From Hyphomonas oceanitis SCH89 (GTDB lineage: Bacteria > Pseudomonadota > Alphaproteobacteria > Caulobacterales > Hyphomonadaceae): 64,000 nucleotides of DNA. Positions within the stretch are counted from its first letter, which is position 1; every line of letters begins with the position of its first letter. A model generated the notes under the pieces. That model did not search any database. It was not told where the DNA came from and was given only the letters and a program-made list of their open reading frames with translations. Both the position numbers and the translations under genes were made by a program. Below are positions 18,264 through 28,700 of this stretch, in pieces. Location of the stretch: assembly GCF_000685295.1 (NCBI RefSeq), contig NZ_ARYL01000011.1, positions 46,280 through 110,279 on the forward strand, given 5' to 3'.

Positions 18264-18743
18264 TCAGACCCAGAGCTGGGGCTGCGCGTCGATCACGGCT
18301 TCGGCGCACTCATCATCCCAGGGGTAGAGGCCGCCCAGGTCGCCGGGCCAGACGAGCTGGACGACGCCCGGATGGCCGCGATGGCCGAGGCGCTGCCAAT
18401 ACCAGTCGGCATAGGGCACATAGTCCGTGAACAGCTTGGGATGGCCGGCTTTCTTGCCGACACAGTCATGGTCTTCGAGGAGGCCTTGCCAGTGCTGCTC
18501 GCCTTCCACCTTGCGGCCGGCCTTTATCTGGCGGAACACTTCCCAGAGCATGCCGTGCATCACGTCGCGGTGGAGGCCGAAGACGATGAATTCCGGCGCG
18601 TTCAGCGTGTGGCTGAAGCCGATGGAATAGGTGAAGTTCGGTTTTGAGAGTTCGGGATCGAACACATGCAGGCTGTGCCAGCCATGCGTCTCGATGTTCG
18701 AGAGGATGCGGTGTTCGGCGGCGGTGAGGTCTGGCGCGTCCAT
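18264..18743 (-). CDS. DUF4262 protein
   Basis: The 159-aa product shows the DUF4262 pattern: GWHSLHVF, FTYSIGFSHTLNAPEFIVFGL and DHDCVGKKAG. No catalytic role is established for this family, and no signal peptide or membrane segment is seen. I took the ATG at 18743, where the family homology begins; the reading frame is open further upstream but the extra residues look random. Confidence 0.82.
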   Translation of the reverse strand: MDAPDLTAAEHRILSNIETHGWHSLHVFDPELSKPNFTYSIGFSHTLNAPEFIVFGLHRDVMHGMLWEVFRQIKAGRKVEGEQHWQGLLEDHDCVGKKAGHPKLFTDYVPYADWYWQRLGHRGHPGVVQLVWPGDLGGLYPWDDECAEAVIDAQPQLWV

Positions 18744-18816
18744 GGGGGCATGACGGCGTGTGCCGGGCGCGGGGTCAAGCGCGGTAAGCCTACATGTCCG
18801 AGATTTAAGGCTGGGC

Positions 18817-19233
18817 CTACTTCGCGAAAAGCTGGCCGATATCGGCAAAGGCCTTCAGCTCGATCGCGTTTCCGGCGGGATCGTGGAAGAACATGGTGGC
18901 CTGTTCGCCGGGCTGGCCCTTGAAGCGGACATAGGGCGCAATCAGGAATTCCACTTTGCCTTCAAGGCGCTGGGCCATGGCCTGCCAGTCTTCCATCGGG
19001 AGCACGAGGCCGAAATGGCGCACGGGCACCCCGTGGCCGTCGACGGCATTGGTGGTGGCGGCGCGGCATTCCTCTGGCGCCAGATGGGTGACGATCTGGT
19101 GGCCGTGGAAATCGAAGTCGATCCAGTCTGGCGAGCTGCGCCCCTCCGGGCAGCCGAGCAGGTCGCCATAGAAGGCGCGGGCGGCGGCGAGATCGTCAAC
19201 GGGGAAGGCGAGGTGGAACGGGGCGACGGGCAT
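18817..19233 (-). CDS. VOC (glyoxalase-fold) family protein
   Basis: The 138-aa product has a paired beta-alpha-beta layout typical of the vicinal oxygen chelate superfamily: FHLAFPVDDLAAARAFYGDLLGC at the N-terminus and a C-terminal TMFFHDPAGNAIELKAF with a metal-ligand Glu; His residues in HLAF and VRHFGLVLP complete a plausible metal site. Family members act on varied small molecules, and the substrate cannot be assigned. Confidence 0.88.
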   Translation of the reverse strand: MPVAPFHLAFPVDDLAAARAFYGDLLGCPEGRSSPDWIDFDFHGHQIVTHLAPEECRAATTNAVDGHGVPVRHFGLVLPMEDWQAMAQRLEGKVEFLIAPYVRFKGQPGEQATMFFHDPAGNAIELKAFADIGQLFAK

Positions 19234-19374
19234 GGGCGGCGGGCCTTCGGAATGGCTGCGGGACTGGCAGTATTCTTAAGGCGGCCGGGGCGAAGCGCAA
19301 CTGCCAGCACGTGCGGCCACAGGCCCTTGGGGCGTGCGGCGGGGGAGGCGTGAATTCCGGTTGAGGGGCGGGCG

Positions 19375-19719
19375 TCAGGACGTGTCGGGGCTGAACGGTA
19401 TCCGAAGGATGCCCGGAAAATGCCCGGACACAGCCCGAACGATGCCCGGAGCGTGCCCGGACGCATCCGAAGCCACGGGAAGGGCAAGCCGTTCCCATGC
19501 GAACTGTTCCGGCGGCGTGTAGGCATAGCGGCCTTCCGGCGCCGGGGCGTCGGAGATGGCGGTAATGTAGACTTTGCCGGTGCGGTTCGAGACCGAGAAG
19601 AGCACGTCGCGCTTGTTTGCGTTTATCCAGCGCTCGAGACCCCATAGCTGCAGCCACAGATAGGGCCAGAGATAGAGGGGCACGGCAGCAAAGAGGCGGG
19701 CGCGGGTTTCAGGTGTCAT
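19375..19719 (-). CDS. hypothetical protein with repeat-bearing C-terminus
   Basis: I do not recognise this 114-aa protein. It has an aromatic, Trp-rich N-terminal hydrophobic stretch (AAVPLYLWPYLWLQLWGLE), followed by a basic segment and a short beta-rich part (GKVYITAIS). The last third is encoded by DNA containing four copies of the octamer TGCCCGGA (19410-19461), giving a tail with repeated GH.PGI elements. That tail may be a later addition from repeat expansion. The ATG at 19719 is the best family-like start by composition. Confidence 0.6.
   Translation of the reverse strand: MTPETRARLFAAVPLYLWPYLWLQLWGLERWINANKRDVLFSVSNRTGKVYITAISDAPAPEGRYAYTPPEQFAWERLALPVASDASGHAPGIVRAVSGHFPGILRIPFSPDTS
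19410..19461. repeat. four-copy TGCCCGGA microrepeat
   Basis: The octamer TGCCCGGA occurs at 19410-19417, 19421-19428, 19443-19450 and 19454-19461. The spacings between starts are 11, 22 and 11 nt, multiples of about one helical turn. It lies inside the 3' end of a hypothetical gene read on the other strand. Confidence 0.8.
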
Positions 19720-19900
19720 GGGGCGCAGTATAGGCGCGCGGCGAGGGGGTGCGGAGAACGGCGGCCTCTCCCGCACGCAAAGCCATAGGCGGCGGCGCGT
19801 GCATGAGGGCTTGTCCGCAGGAGAGCGCAGGCGTAAACATCCGCCGCCGCCGACCGATGCAATGGGCACAAACGGGCGGCGGAGCTTTCAAGCACATTCC

Positions 19901-20230
19901 ATGACCGACCCGGCCTATGACTGCGTGTCCTGCGGTGCCTGCTGTTTCAGCCGGCACCCGCGCTACCTTGCCTTGCTGCCCTATGACGCCTCGCGCAGCC
20001 TGCCGGCCGAGAGCCTGTTCGCCGAGGGCGGGCAGACCTATGTGAAGTTTGAATGCGGGCGCTGCGTGAACCTGCAGCTGGCCGATGGAAAGGCCGTATG
20101 CGGCGTGTATGAAGACCGGCCCGAAGCCTGCCGCGCCTTCCGGGCGGGCAGTTTCGAGTGCGGCAAGGCCCGGCGCGCGAACGGCATATTGGGGGCTAAT
20201 GTGCGCACACCTGAGGGCGAGGCGGCCTGA
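19901..20230 (+). CDS. YkgJ-family cysteine-cluster (zinc/iron-chelating) protein
   Basis: The 109-aa product has the Cys pattern of the YkgJ/CxxCxxCC family: DCVSCGACCFSRHPRYLALL, then FECGRCVNL, VCGVYEDRPEACRAF and FECGKA. The cysteines are proposed to bind zinc or iron; no enzymatic function is known. I took the ATG at 19901, immediately before the first Cys cluster, since the open frame upstream codes for low-complexity basic sequence. Confidence 0.85.
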   Translation: MTDPAYDCVSCGACCFSRHPRYLALLPYDASRSLPAESLFAEGGQTYVKFECGRCVNLQLADGKAVCGVYEDRPEACRAFRAGSFECGKARRANGILGANVRTPEGEAA

Positions 20231-20291
20231 CACGGCGCTTGCGCCATGACGGGTGTTCGTGAGAGCGTTCCTGCAAAACGGCGGGGAGGCC

Positions 20292-20669
20292 ATGGCGATG
20301 ACGGCAGTATTTTTCTGGGCAGCGGCGGGCGTGGCGACGCTGACCGTGTTCATCCATGTCTTCCTGGGCGGGGCGAAATTCGTGCGGCCGTTTCTCGCGG
20401 TGGAAATGGAGCCGGGCCTCAAATGGCTGGCCTACCTGATGTGGCACCTCGGCACGGTGTCGACCCTCTTCATCGCGCTCGGCTTTGCGGCAGGCGCGGT
20501 GCACCCGGAACATGCCGACTATGCCGCCATCGCGACGGCGGGCGCGGCGGGCTTTGTGTGCGTTGCGCTGTTCACGGCAGTGAAATCCGGCCTCTCGCCC
20601 CTGCGCTTCCCGGTCATCCCTATGTTCAGCCTCGTGACAGGGCTGGGGCTGGCGGGGTTGTTTGTTTAA
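20292..20669 (+). CDS. small integral membrane protein
   Basis: The 125-aa product is predicted to be mostly membrane-embedded, with about four helices (VFFWAAAGVATLTVFIHVF, LAYLMWHLGTVSTLFIALGF, AIATAGAAGFVCVALFTA, VIPMFSLVTGLGLAGLFV). I see no domain that gives a function. It ends 9 nt before the GIY-YIG gene and may be cotranscribed with it. Confidence 0.75.
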   Translation: MAMTAVFFWAAAGVATLTVFIHVFLGGAKFVRPFLAVEMEPGLKWLAYLMWHLGTVSTLFIALGFAAGAVHPEHADYAAIATAGAAGFVCVALFTAVKSGLSPLRFPVIPMFSLVTGLGLAGLFV

Positions 20670-20678
20670 GGGGTGGGC

Positions 20679-20966
20679 ATGGCCTTCTACGTGTACATCA
20701 TGGCGAGCCAGAAGATTGGTACGCTCTATACGGGGCACACCGATGACATCGCCTATCGTACATGGAACCATCGCGAAGGACGCGGCGCGGCCTTTACACG
20801 GCAGCACAGTGTCAAACGCCTCGTCTGGTATGAGGTGCACGAGAGCCGCGAGAGCGCGAAGACGCGTGAATACCAGATCAAGAAATGGAAGCGCGCCTGG
20901 AAAATCCGCCTGATCGAGGAGGCGAACCCGGATTGGCGCGATCTCTACTTCACGCTGAACCAGTAA
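20679..20966 (+). CDS. GIY-YIG nuclease-like protein (YhbQ/UPF0213 type)
   Basis: The 95-aa product is a single GIY-YIG domain: FYVYIMASQKIGTLYTGHTDD (the GIY...YIG strands, with TLYTG), then a catalytic-type Arg (IAYRTWNHREGRGAAFTRQH), a Glu (LVWYEVHESRESAKTREYQ) and the IKKWKRAWKIRLIEE helix typical of this small stand-alone subfamily. Characterised relatives act on DNA ends or branched structures, but many are untested. An in-frame GTG at 20673 is a second possible start. Confidence 0.87.
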   Translation: MAFYVYIMASQKIGTLYTGHTDDIAYRTWNHREGRGAAFTRQHSVKRLVWYEVHESRESAKTREYQIKKWKRAWKIRLIEEANPDWRDLYFTLNQ

Positions 20967-21068
20967 GCGCGAATCCCCCTCGCCACCCGAGGATGCCTGC
21001 GTAGCTGCGGAGGGAACAGCAATCGCATTGCGATTGCCCCGGAGCAGGCCCAAGCGCAAGCGCCGGGC

Positions 21069-21210
21069 GTATCCATGGCCTGAACTTTGCCAATGCGCCT
21101 TGGCTCAAACGCCAGTTCATGGACCCCTGCCTGCGCAGGGGCCATCGGGGGGAGGGCTGGGTGTGCGGAGGGGGAGAGGGGTGTGTGGTGAGGCAAATGG
21201 TGGGTATCGC
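21069..21210. repeat. intergenic repeat copy A
   Basis: First of three similar copies, all in the same orientation. It runs from GTATCCATGG through a GGCTCAAACGCCAGT core and a CCCCTGC/GCAGGGG hairpin to a G-rich tail and GGTGGGTATCGC. Copies A and B are tandem with a 208-bp period. The stretch 20967-21441 carries no gene that I can support; it is filled by these repeats and their flanks. Confidence 0.85.
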
Positions 21211-21276
21211 TTCGCAGTGACCGTACCCTGCAATTCCAGAAATCCTCTCACCCCCCGAGGATACCTGCGCAGGCAG

Positions 21277-21418
21277 GTATCCATGGCCTGAACTTTGCCA
21301 ATGCGCGTTGGCTCAAACGCCAGTCCATGGACCCCTGCCTTCGCAGGGGCCATCGGGGGGAGAGTTGGGTGTGCGGATGGGGAGAGGGGTGTGTGGCGAG
21401 CAAATGGTGGGTATCGCT
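21277..21418. repeat. intergenic repeat copy B
   Basis: Second copy, nearly identical to copy A and following it in tandem. Just before it is the dyad ATACCTGC/GCAGGTAT (21261-21268 with 21273-21280), and inside it the stem CCCCTGC/GCAGGGG (21332-21338 with 21343-21349). It ends 23 nt from the stop of the kinase gene. Elements translating to P-A-F-A-G type peptides are common between genes in alphaproteobacteria. Confidence 0.85.
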
Positions 21419-21441
21419 GCGCTCAACCCACCCTACGCTTG

Positions 21442-22620
21442 CTAGAATGGTATCTGGTCGTCCAAATCTTGAGTGAATACCCTCGGCCCAGGTCTTTTTA
21501 TCGCGTCCAAGCGGCTGCCGATATTGGCGACCACCACTTCTCGCTTGTTACCCGTTAAGCCTTTCAGCAGCCTCAAGAACTGATCGACCAATTCGACATT
21601 AATGGGCAAATTTTTGTAGTACTTGAATCCACCTTTTACGAAGACTCTGCAGATCGCTGCAGGGTCGGGCAAAAACTCTTCAAGCATGACCGTCTTGTGA
21701 AGGGCTTCCAACTCTTCAATTAGTGCCGAAGCATCTCGGGAATATGTGGCATTAGGATCAATCTCGGAAAAAGCGCCAAATAGCTCATCCGCGAAACTTC
21801 TATACAACATAATTTCCTGAGGGCTGAACTCAATAGTCTCAAAAAGCTCCTGATTGAGTGCCGTGAAGATTTGGCCAAAGCTCTCAAAACGCGTTCCCCG
21901 CGATGGAGCGCACATTTTAGCGATCATCTTCGCATACTTTGTACCAGTTAGAGATGCATCAGACAAAATGCGTTCGAATAATTTCCCGACGAAATACACC
22001 TCTGTCTGAAAATCATATATTGAATTCGCAAATTCCGGCGGCACTTCGCACCACCAGTTTAAACTTATACTCTTGCCCTCATCTTCCGCATCAAGATCGA
22101 TTGCTTTTCCAAATCCGAAGTCGATAATCTTTGGCTCGCCGCTATCGGTGACCATTAGGTTTGTTGGTCGAATATCTCTGTGAAGAATTCCCTTGATCTC
22201 AAGATGCTCAAATCCACTTATGACCTTCTCGAATATTACGTCGAAGCTCAATGGATTTTGTTCAATATAGGTCTCTATGTCTGTGCCCGAAACAAACTCC
22301 ATTACAATGTAAGAAGTTTTTTGCTTCTGGTAATCGAAGAAATTGAAAACGCGTACTATGTTCGGATGATTGAGCTGGAAAAGGATGCGTGCCTCATCTC
22401 GAAACCGATCCATGAGATTTTTAAACAGTTCAGGGTTCGACTCCTGAGTGACCACTGGACAGTATTTTTTGACAACTAAATCAACATTCATATCGTCATC
22501 GTGGACAAGAACGGTTTCGCCGCATGCGCCTCGACCCAGCACACGGACGGTCTGATACTTTTTAGGTCTATCGAATTCGATTTCGCGTTTAAACTGTTGG
22601 CTTTTCATTATCAGGCTCAC
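21442..22620 (-). CDS. stand-alone Hanks-type Ser/Thr protein kinase
   Basis: The 392-aa product has a eukaryotic-like kinase domain: glycine loop LGRGACGETV (28-37), ATP-binding Lys in VVKKY (51 or 52), Glu76 in the C helix, hinge region MEFVSG, catalytic loop HRDIRPTN (147-154, Arg in place of the usual Lys), DFG at 167-169 and a PPEF variant of APE. There is no membrane helix or PASTA/extracellular part; the 120-residue C-terminal helical region is unrecognised. The gene is clearly AT-richer than its surroundings and uses different codons, so it was probably acquired. It has no neighbouring phosphatase. A role in phage defence or stress signalling is possible but unproven. Confidence 0.88.
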   Translation of the reverse strand: MSLIMKSQQFKREIEFDRPKKYQTVRVLGRGACGETVLVHDDDMNVDLVVKKYCPVVTQESNPELFKNLMDRFRDEARILFQLNHPNIVRVFNFFDYQKQKTSYIVMEFVSGTDIETYIEQNPLSFDVIFEKVISGFEHLEIKGILHRDIRPTNLMVTDSGEPKIIDFGFGKAIDLDAEDEGKSISLNWWCEVPPEFANSIYDFQTEVYFVGKLFERILSDASLTGTKYAKMIAKMCAPSRGTRFESFGQIFTALNQELFETIEFSPQEIMLYRSFADELFGAFSEIDPNATYSRDASALIEELEALHKTVMLEEFLPDPAAICRVFVKGGFKYYKNLPINVELVDQFLRLLKGLTGNKREVVVANIGSRLDAIKRPGPRVFTQDLDDQIPF

Positions 22621-22796
22621 GTAGCATTCTACTTATCGTAGATCGATTCGGATAGCAGGGGCGCTAGTGAATGGATAAACCAGTTCACCCCCCTTTGACG
22701 AATATGTACTGCCTCTCCCGGCATGAGTTTTTGATTTTCCGCGCGTCCGCGCGGACGTTGACGGCACTCTTTGTTGAGTAAGATATTAGCCACCCC

Positions 22797-24107
22797 CTAC
22801 ACCATCTCCAGCAATCCGTTCCTGTAGAGGGTTTGCAGGTGGAGGATGATGTCCTTGGGGGGCGGGGCGGTGGCGCTTTCGGGCCAGGTGATGACGTCCG
22901 GGAGGGTGAAGCCGGCGGTTTCGGTCGTCATGCGGCGGAGGATGGGGGCGAGCGTGGCGGGGAAGGTGAGCAGGCCGCCGTCGCAGGGCAGGGCCAGCGT
23001 GTCGCCGGTTTCGATGAAGCGCAGGGGCGCGGCGCGGGCGACACGGAAGCGGTCTTCCGCCGTGGCGCGGGGCAGGGGCTGGACGGGGTCTGGCGTCCAG
23101 CCCGTATAGGGGCCGTCGGTGAGGGCGTCGAGCCAGGGGCGCGCCATGCCTTGCGGATTGTCGATGATGGCGCGGGCCTGCGTGTAAAACTCGTCGAGCC
23201 GCGCGCGCATATAGGCGGCGACGGGGGGCGGCATGCGGCCGTCAATCGCGCCGACCGTGGCGGGCGGGCCGCCGCGCCACTGGTCACTCGCACTGGCAAA
23301 TTCCAGCAGCAGGGGGGCGAGCTGGTCGAACAGGTTGCGGGGGGCGAAGTAGACGTTGAGGGCGAGCGACACGCCGATGCCGCGGGCCGAATGCCACGCC
23401 CCGGCGGGCAGGCAGAGCAGGTCTCCGGGGCTTAGCTCCACGGTGCGGAAGGTCATGCTGGCGGGGGGCGTGCCGGGGTCTGCGGCGGCGGAGACGATCT
23501 GGCCGTCTTTATACGTGGCGTTCGCGTCGGGCCAGGGGCGCGCGGCCTCTGTGGAGAAGGTCCAGCGCTTTTTGCCCGCGATCTGGAGCGTGGTGGCGAC
23601 GCGCCGGTCATAGTGCATGGGCAGGCCCGCGCCATCGGGCGAGACATAGCAATTGACGCCCACCGTGCCGGAGAAGTTGAGCTGGGTACGGAGGGCCTGC
23701 GCCCAGCGGGCAAGCGCGGGATCGGCCATGTGGATATTGGTGATGCAGACGGTCGCGCCGGCGGTCAGCAGCTCGGTGACCTGGGGGATCTGCGCCTCGA
23801 ACATGGGGCGGCGGCTGCCATCGGCCTCGCCGCCCGCGAAGGAGGCCATGAGGTTGAAGCGCCGGTCCTGCAGGGTCTCGCCGCGCGCGAGGGCCTGCTT
23901 CAGCCGCGCCCAGCTGAAGATGTGGGCGAACTTGGTCTCGGGGCCTTCGACATTGAGCGACTGGCGGGCGAAATAGTCAGTGGCGAAGGCCTCGGGCGTC
24001 AGGGGGCTGAGCAGGGCCTCCAGCTCGCGGCCGGTGAGGGGCGCGGGCGGGGCGGCCGCGTCAGGCGCGCCGGGGCCGAGCAGGGCGTTGAAGTCTGTCT
24101 GGGTCAT
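22797..24107 (-). CDS. JmjC/cupin-type 2-oxoglutarate oxygenase (ribosomal oxygenase-like)
   Basis: The 436-aa product has a JmjC-like cupin core with HYD (His165, Asp167; LPMHYDRRVATTLQIAGKKRW) and a second metal His in PAGAWHSARG (His239), giving the HxD...H iron site. The N-terminal part (TPEAFATDYFARQSLNVEG) matches the start of the ROXA/MINA-type oxygenases, which hydroxylate ribosomal protein residues. The C-terminal third contains a winged-helix-like region. Its GC content is high and like the chromosome, unlike the kinase next to it. The substrate is not known. Confidence 0.85.
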   Translation of the reverse strand: MTQTDFNALLGPGAPDAAAPPAPLTGRELEALLSPLTPEAFATDYFARQSLNVEGPETKFAHIFSWARLKQALARGETLQDRRFNLMASFAGGEADGSRRPMFEAQIPQVTELLTAGATVCITNIHMADPALARWAQALRTQLNFSGTVGVNCYVSPDGAGLPMHYDRRVATTLQIAGKKRWTFSTEAARPWPDANATYKDGQIVSAAADPGTPPASMTFRTVELSPGDLLCLPAGAWHSARGIGVSLALNVYFAPRNLFDQLAPLLLEFASASDQWRGGPPATVGAIDGRMPPPVAAYMRARLDEFYTQARAIIDNPQGMARPWLDALTDGPYTGWTPDPVQPLPRATAEDRFRVARAAPLRFIETGDTLALPCDGGLLTFPATLAPILRRMTTETAGFTLPDVITWPESATAPPPKDIILHLQTLYRNGLLEMV

Positions 24108-24261
24108 GGGATATGCGCCGCCGGATTACCTTACGTTGAGCCGAGGCCTAGACGTAAACGGTATCAGGGCGGGGCTCAAGGCGGGGGCGTGGGGGGAGGC
24201 TGCGGCAAGCCGGGAATCCGTGGGCTGGGCTAGCCGAAGGCGTAACCCACTAAGCGATGTG

Positions 24262-24480
24262 TGTGGCGCGGACGAGCGGTGGGGATCGCTGCGCCGAGAC
24301 AGTGCCCCGCAATTCCCGAAACCCTCTCGCCACCCGAGGATACCTGCGAAGGCAGGTATCCATGGACCGAACTTTCCTCCCGCACTTTGGCTCAAACGCC
24401 AGTCCATGGACCCCTGCCTTCGCAGGGGTCATCGGGGGGAGGGTTGGGTGTGCGGACGGGGAGAGGGGTGTGTGGCGAGA
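24262..24480. repeat. intergenic repeat copy C with left flank
   Basis: Third copy, 3 kb away on the other side of the kinase and JmjC genes. It includes the left flank shared with copy B (CAATTCC, ACCCTCTCGCCACCCGAGG, ATACCTGC/GCAGGTAT) and then the core from 24356, with GGCTCAAACGCCAGTCCATG, the CCCCTGC/GCAGGGG stem and the G-rich tail. The gap 24108-24536 contains nothing else that I can support. Confidence 0.85.
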
Positions 24481-24536
24481 GCTCACTATGGCTGCCGCTC
24501 CCTTGACCCATCCTACGTCTGCTCGTAGCGCATCCC

Positions 24537-25208
24537 TTATTGACCGAAGCAGTCCCAAAAAGTTCGAGCATTTTCATTTCTGGAGACTACGTAATCGTCA
24601 ACGCCCCACTCCAGGCCCTCCAGAGCGAAGCTCGCCGACGAGACCACATTCCCGATTTTTAGAAGCACCTGCTTGATATCTAAAATTACTGGAAGCTGAA
24701 AAGATTTCCCAAGGCTGTGGGCGAGCTCGTTGTTGCGAAGTGCGCGCACACGCTTTAATTCGCCCGAGCGCTGTAGAATTTGCAAGTTATCGTGGAATAC
24801 ATCCCATTCTTCAACAACTTTTGCTGCTGACGTCTCCGCTTGGGCATTGGGAAAACCAAGTAAATCATCATACCAGTGCAGTGCTGCATTCTCGAAATCG
24901 CTCTTGTGTCCATCGACCAATCGAACCAATCGACTTAAAGAAAGTCTATCCGTTCCTGGATTGTCCGTCATTCTCGACACGTCCATGACAGCAAGGTTCA
25001 ACATTGACCGCATAATATGATCAAAAGTCATCCCTGCGTGTCGTTGGCTTACTAGATCGTGCAAGCTTTTACGGTGCTCTTCGTTTTCGCCATTCCCTTG
25101 TTCGAAAACGGCGAGGCTTGTTATGCCAGCAGAAGTGTTTGAGCGCAGCGACTTTAAGATTCTGGAACTGTCAGACTTGAGATTTTCAAACGATTTGGCG
25201 CCGGACAT
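24537..25208 (-). CDS. HEPN-domain protein resembling AbiU2
   Basis: The 223-aa all-alpha product has the layout of the HEPN_AbiU2 family: helices around FDHIMRSMLNLAVMDVSRM, a loop DNPGTDRLSLSRLVRLV, and the HEPN active-site-like motif RALRNNELAH, with Arg158, Asn159 and His164 (R-N-x4-H). HEPN proteins of this kind are often RNA-cutting toxins or abortive-infection factors. The gene is AT-rich compared with the chromosome and lies beside repeat copy C and a vestigial thiC end, which suggests horizontal gain. I see no adjacent antitoxin, such as a MNT nucleotidyltransferase. Assignment rests on motif pattern, not on a search. Confidence 0.68.
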   Translation of the reverse strand: MSGAKSFENLKSDSSRILKSLRSNTSAGITSLAVFEQGNGENEEHRKSLHDLVSQRHAGMTFDHIMRSMLNLAVMDVSRMTDNPGTDRLSLSRLVRLVDGHKSDFENAALHWYDDLLGFPNAQAETSAAKVVEEWDVFHDNLQILQRSGELKRVRALRNNELAHSLGKSFQLPVILDIKQVLLKIGNVVSSASFALEGLEWGVDDYVVSRNENARTFWDCFGQ

Positions 25209-25269
25209 ATTTTTGTAATCCTCGAAGTTTTGTCAGCCTCGACATTTCAGTCGTAGAGAGAGCCAAACA

Positions 25270-25372
25270 TCAATCAATCGGCTCCCTCACCTCACCGCTC
25301 TCAGACAAATAAATCTCGCCCCCCTTGTCCATAAATTCCTTGCTCTTCTCCACCACGCCTTTGCGGGGCTGG
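25270..25372 (-). pseudogene. vestigial 3' end of a second thiC copy
   Basis: On the minus strand about 34 codons, ending in a TGA at 25270-25272, encode a match to the C-terminus of the intact thi[17 protein letters not shown] is identical, followed by SGEVREPID against TGETREAID. Many third positions differ from the intact gene, so this is not a very recent copy. There is no start or upstream thiC sequence. It lies just beyond the small exported-protein gene that follows thiC. Confidence 0.82.
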
Positions 25373-25397
25373 TCGGTCTTTCTCCCGAGCTAGGCAC

Positions 25398-28120
<2,723 letters not shown>

Positions 28121-28124
<4 letters not shown>

Positions 28125-28507
28125 GACGGAAACCCTTTCGGGACGGCGGGCGAGAGGCCGAGTTCTTTCTGGAGTTTCTTGGTGAGGCCGGCGGCGACGA
28201 GGCGGTAGCTGTCGCGGATATAGGTGAGGAGTTCGGCGTCGGACATGGTCTCGTCGCCGGTGCGCTGGATCCATTTCATGCCGCGTGAGGCAAGATGCGG
28301 CGCGCCGCGGCAGCCGGGCTGCTCTTTCAGGATATGGAAGGCGATGGGCGTGACCTTGAAGGAGACGCCGGTGATCTCGCCGTCCGCGTCACCCGCAATG
28401 GCGTAGACTTTGCCGCCGATCTTCCAGACATGGGAGCCGCCCCACTGGCAGACATAGGTCGAGTGGGCGAGGGATTTGCAATGCGCTGTGAACTCGTCGA
28501 GCGTCAA
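28121..28507 (-). CDS. MmcQ/YjbR family protein
   Basis: The 128-aa product has the MmcQ/YjbR motifs: WGGSHVWKIGGKVYAI, SFKVTPIAFHIL, GMKWIQ and LLTYIRDSYRLVAAGLTKKLQ. The family is a double-stranded DNA-binding-like fold with no settled function. The start is TTG at 28507; no ATG exists before the conserved core. The GGAGGA ribosome-binding site just upstream overlaps the closing stem of the TPP riboswitch, so this gene is the direct target of the switch. Confidence 0.85.
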
Positions 28508-28519
28508 GTCTGTCCTCCG

Positions 28520-28594
28520 TCCCTCGCGCCGGTATGAGCCGGATCAGGTTCAAAGGGTAACTCTCAGCCCGCGACCATCGCGGACACCCCTCGG
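28520..28594 (-). promoter_or_regulatory. TPP (THI-box) riboswitch
   Basis: The minus strand reads the hallmark segments of the TPP aptamer in order: GAGGGGTG, CTGAGAGTTACCC, TTTGAACCTGATCC, then a GGCTCATACC arm and GCGAGGGA. Closing stem P1 can form between TCCG on the 5' side and CGGA on the 3' side; the latter is part of CGGAGGA, the ribosome-binding site of the MmcQ gene 7-8 nt downstream. This points to translational control by ligand-stabilised P1. It precedes the MmcQ-DUF1801-thiC unit. Confidence 0.95.
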
Positions 28595-28647
28595 ATGGCT
28601 GAAATGATAGGCGGGTTGCGCCGGAATTGAAAGGGGGTGTGGTCTAA

Positions 28648-28667
28648 ACTTAGGCATTTGCCTAAGT
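28648..28667. promoter_or_regulatory. palindromic operator 1 upstream of the ArsR gene
   Basis: ACTTAGGCA and TGCCTAAGT form perfect 9-bp arms around TT. The dyad sits just upstream of the TTGACT -35 element. Confidence 0.75.
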
Positions 28668-28670
28668 GAC

Positions 28671-28700
28671 TTGACTCTCGGTCGGGCCGCGGAATAGATA
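28671..28700 (+). promoter_or_regulatory. predicted sigma-70 promoter of the ArsR gene
   Basis: TTGACT at 28671-28676 and TAGATA at 28695-28700 are 18 nt apart. The expected transcription start, 6-7 nt downstream, coincides with the ATG at 28706, so the mRNA would be leaderless; no ribosome-binding site is visible before the ATG. Confidence 0.6.

Noticed and set aside
20967..21441. possible CRISPR or short tandem array
   Set aside because: There are only two tandem copies with a 208-bp period, and they carry internal hairpins; there are no short repeats with unique spacers and no cas genes.
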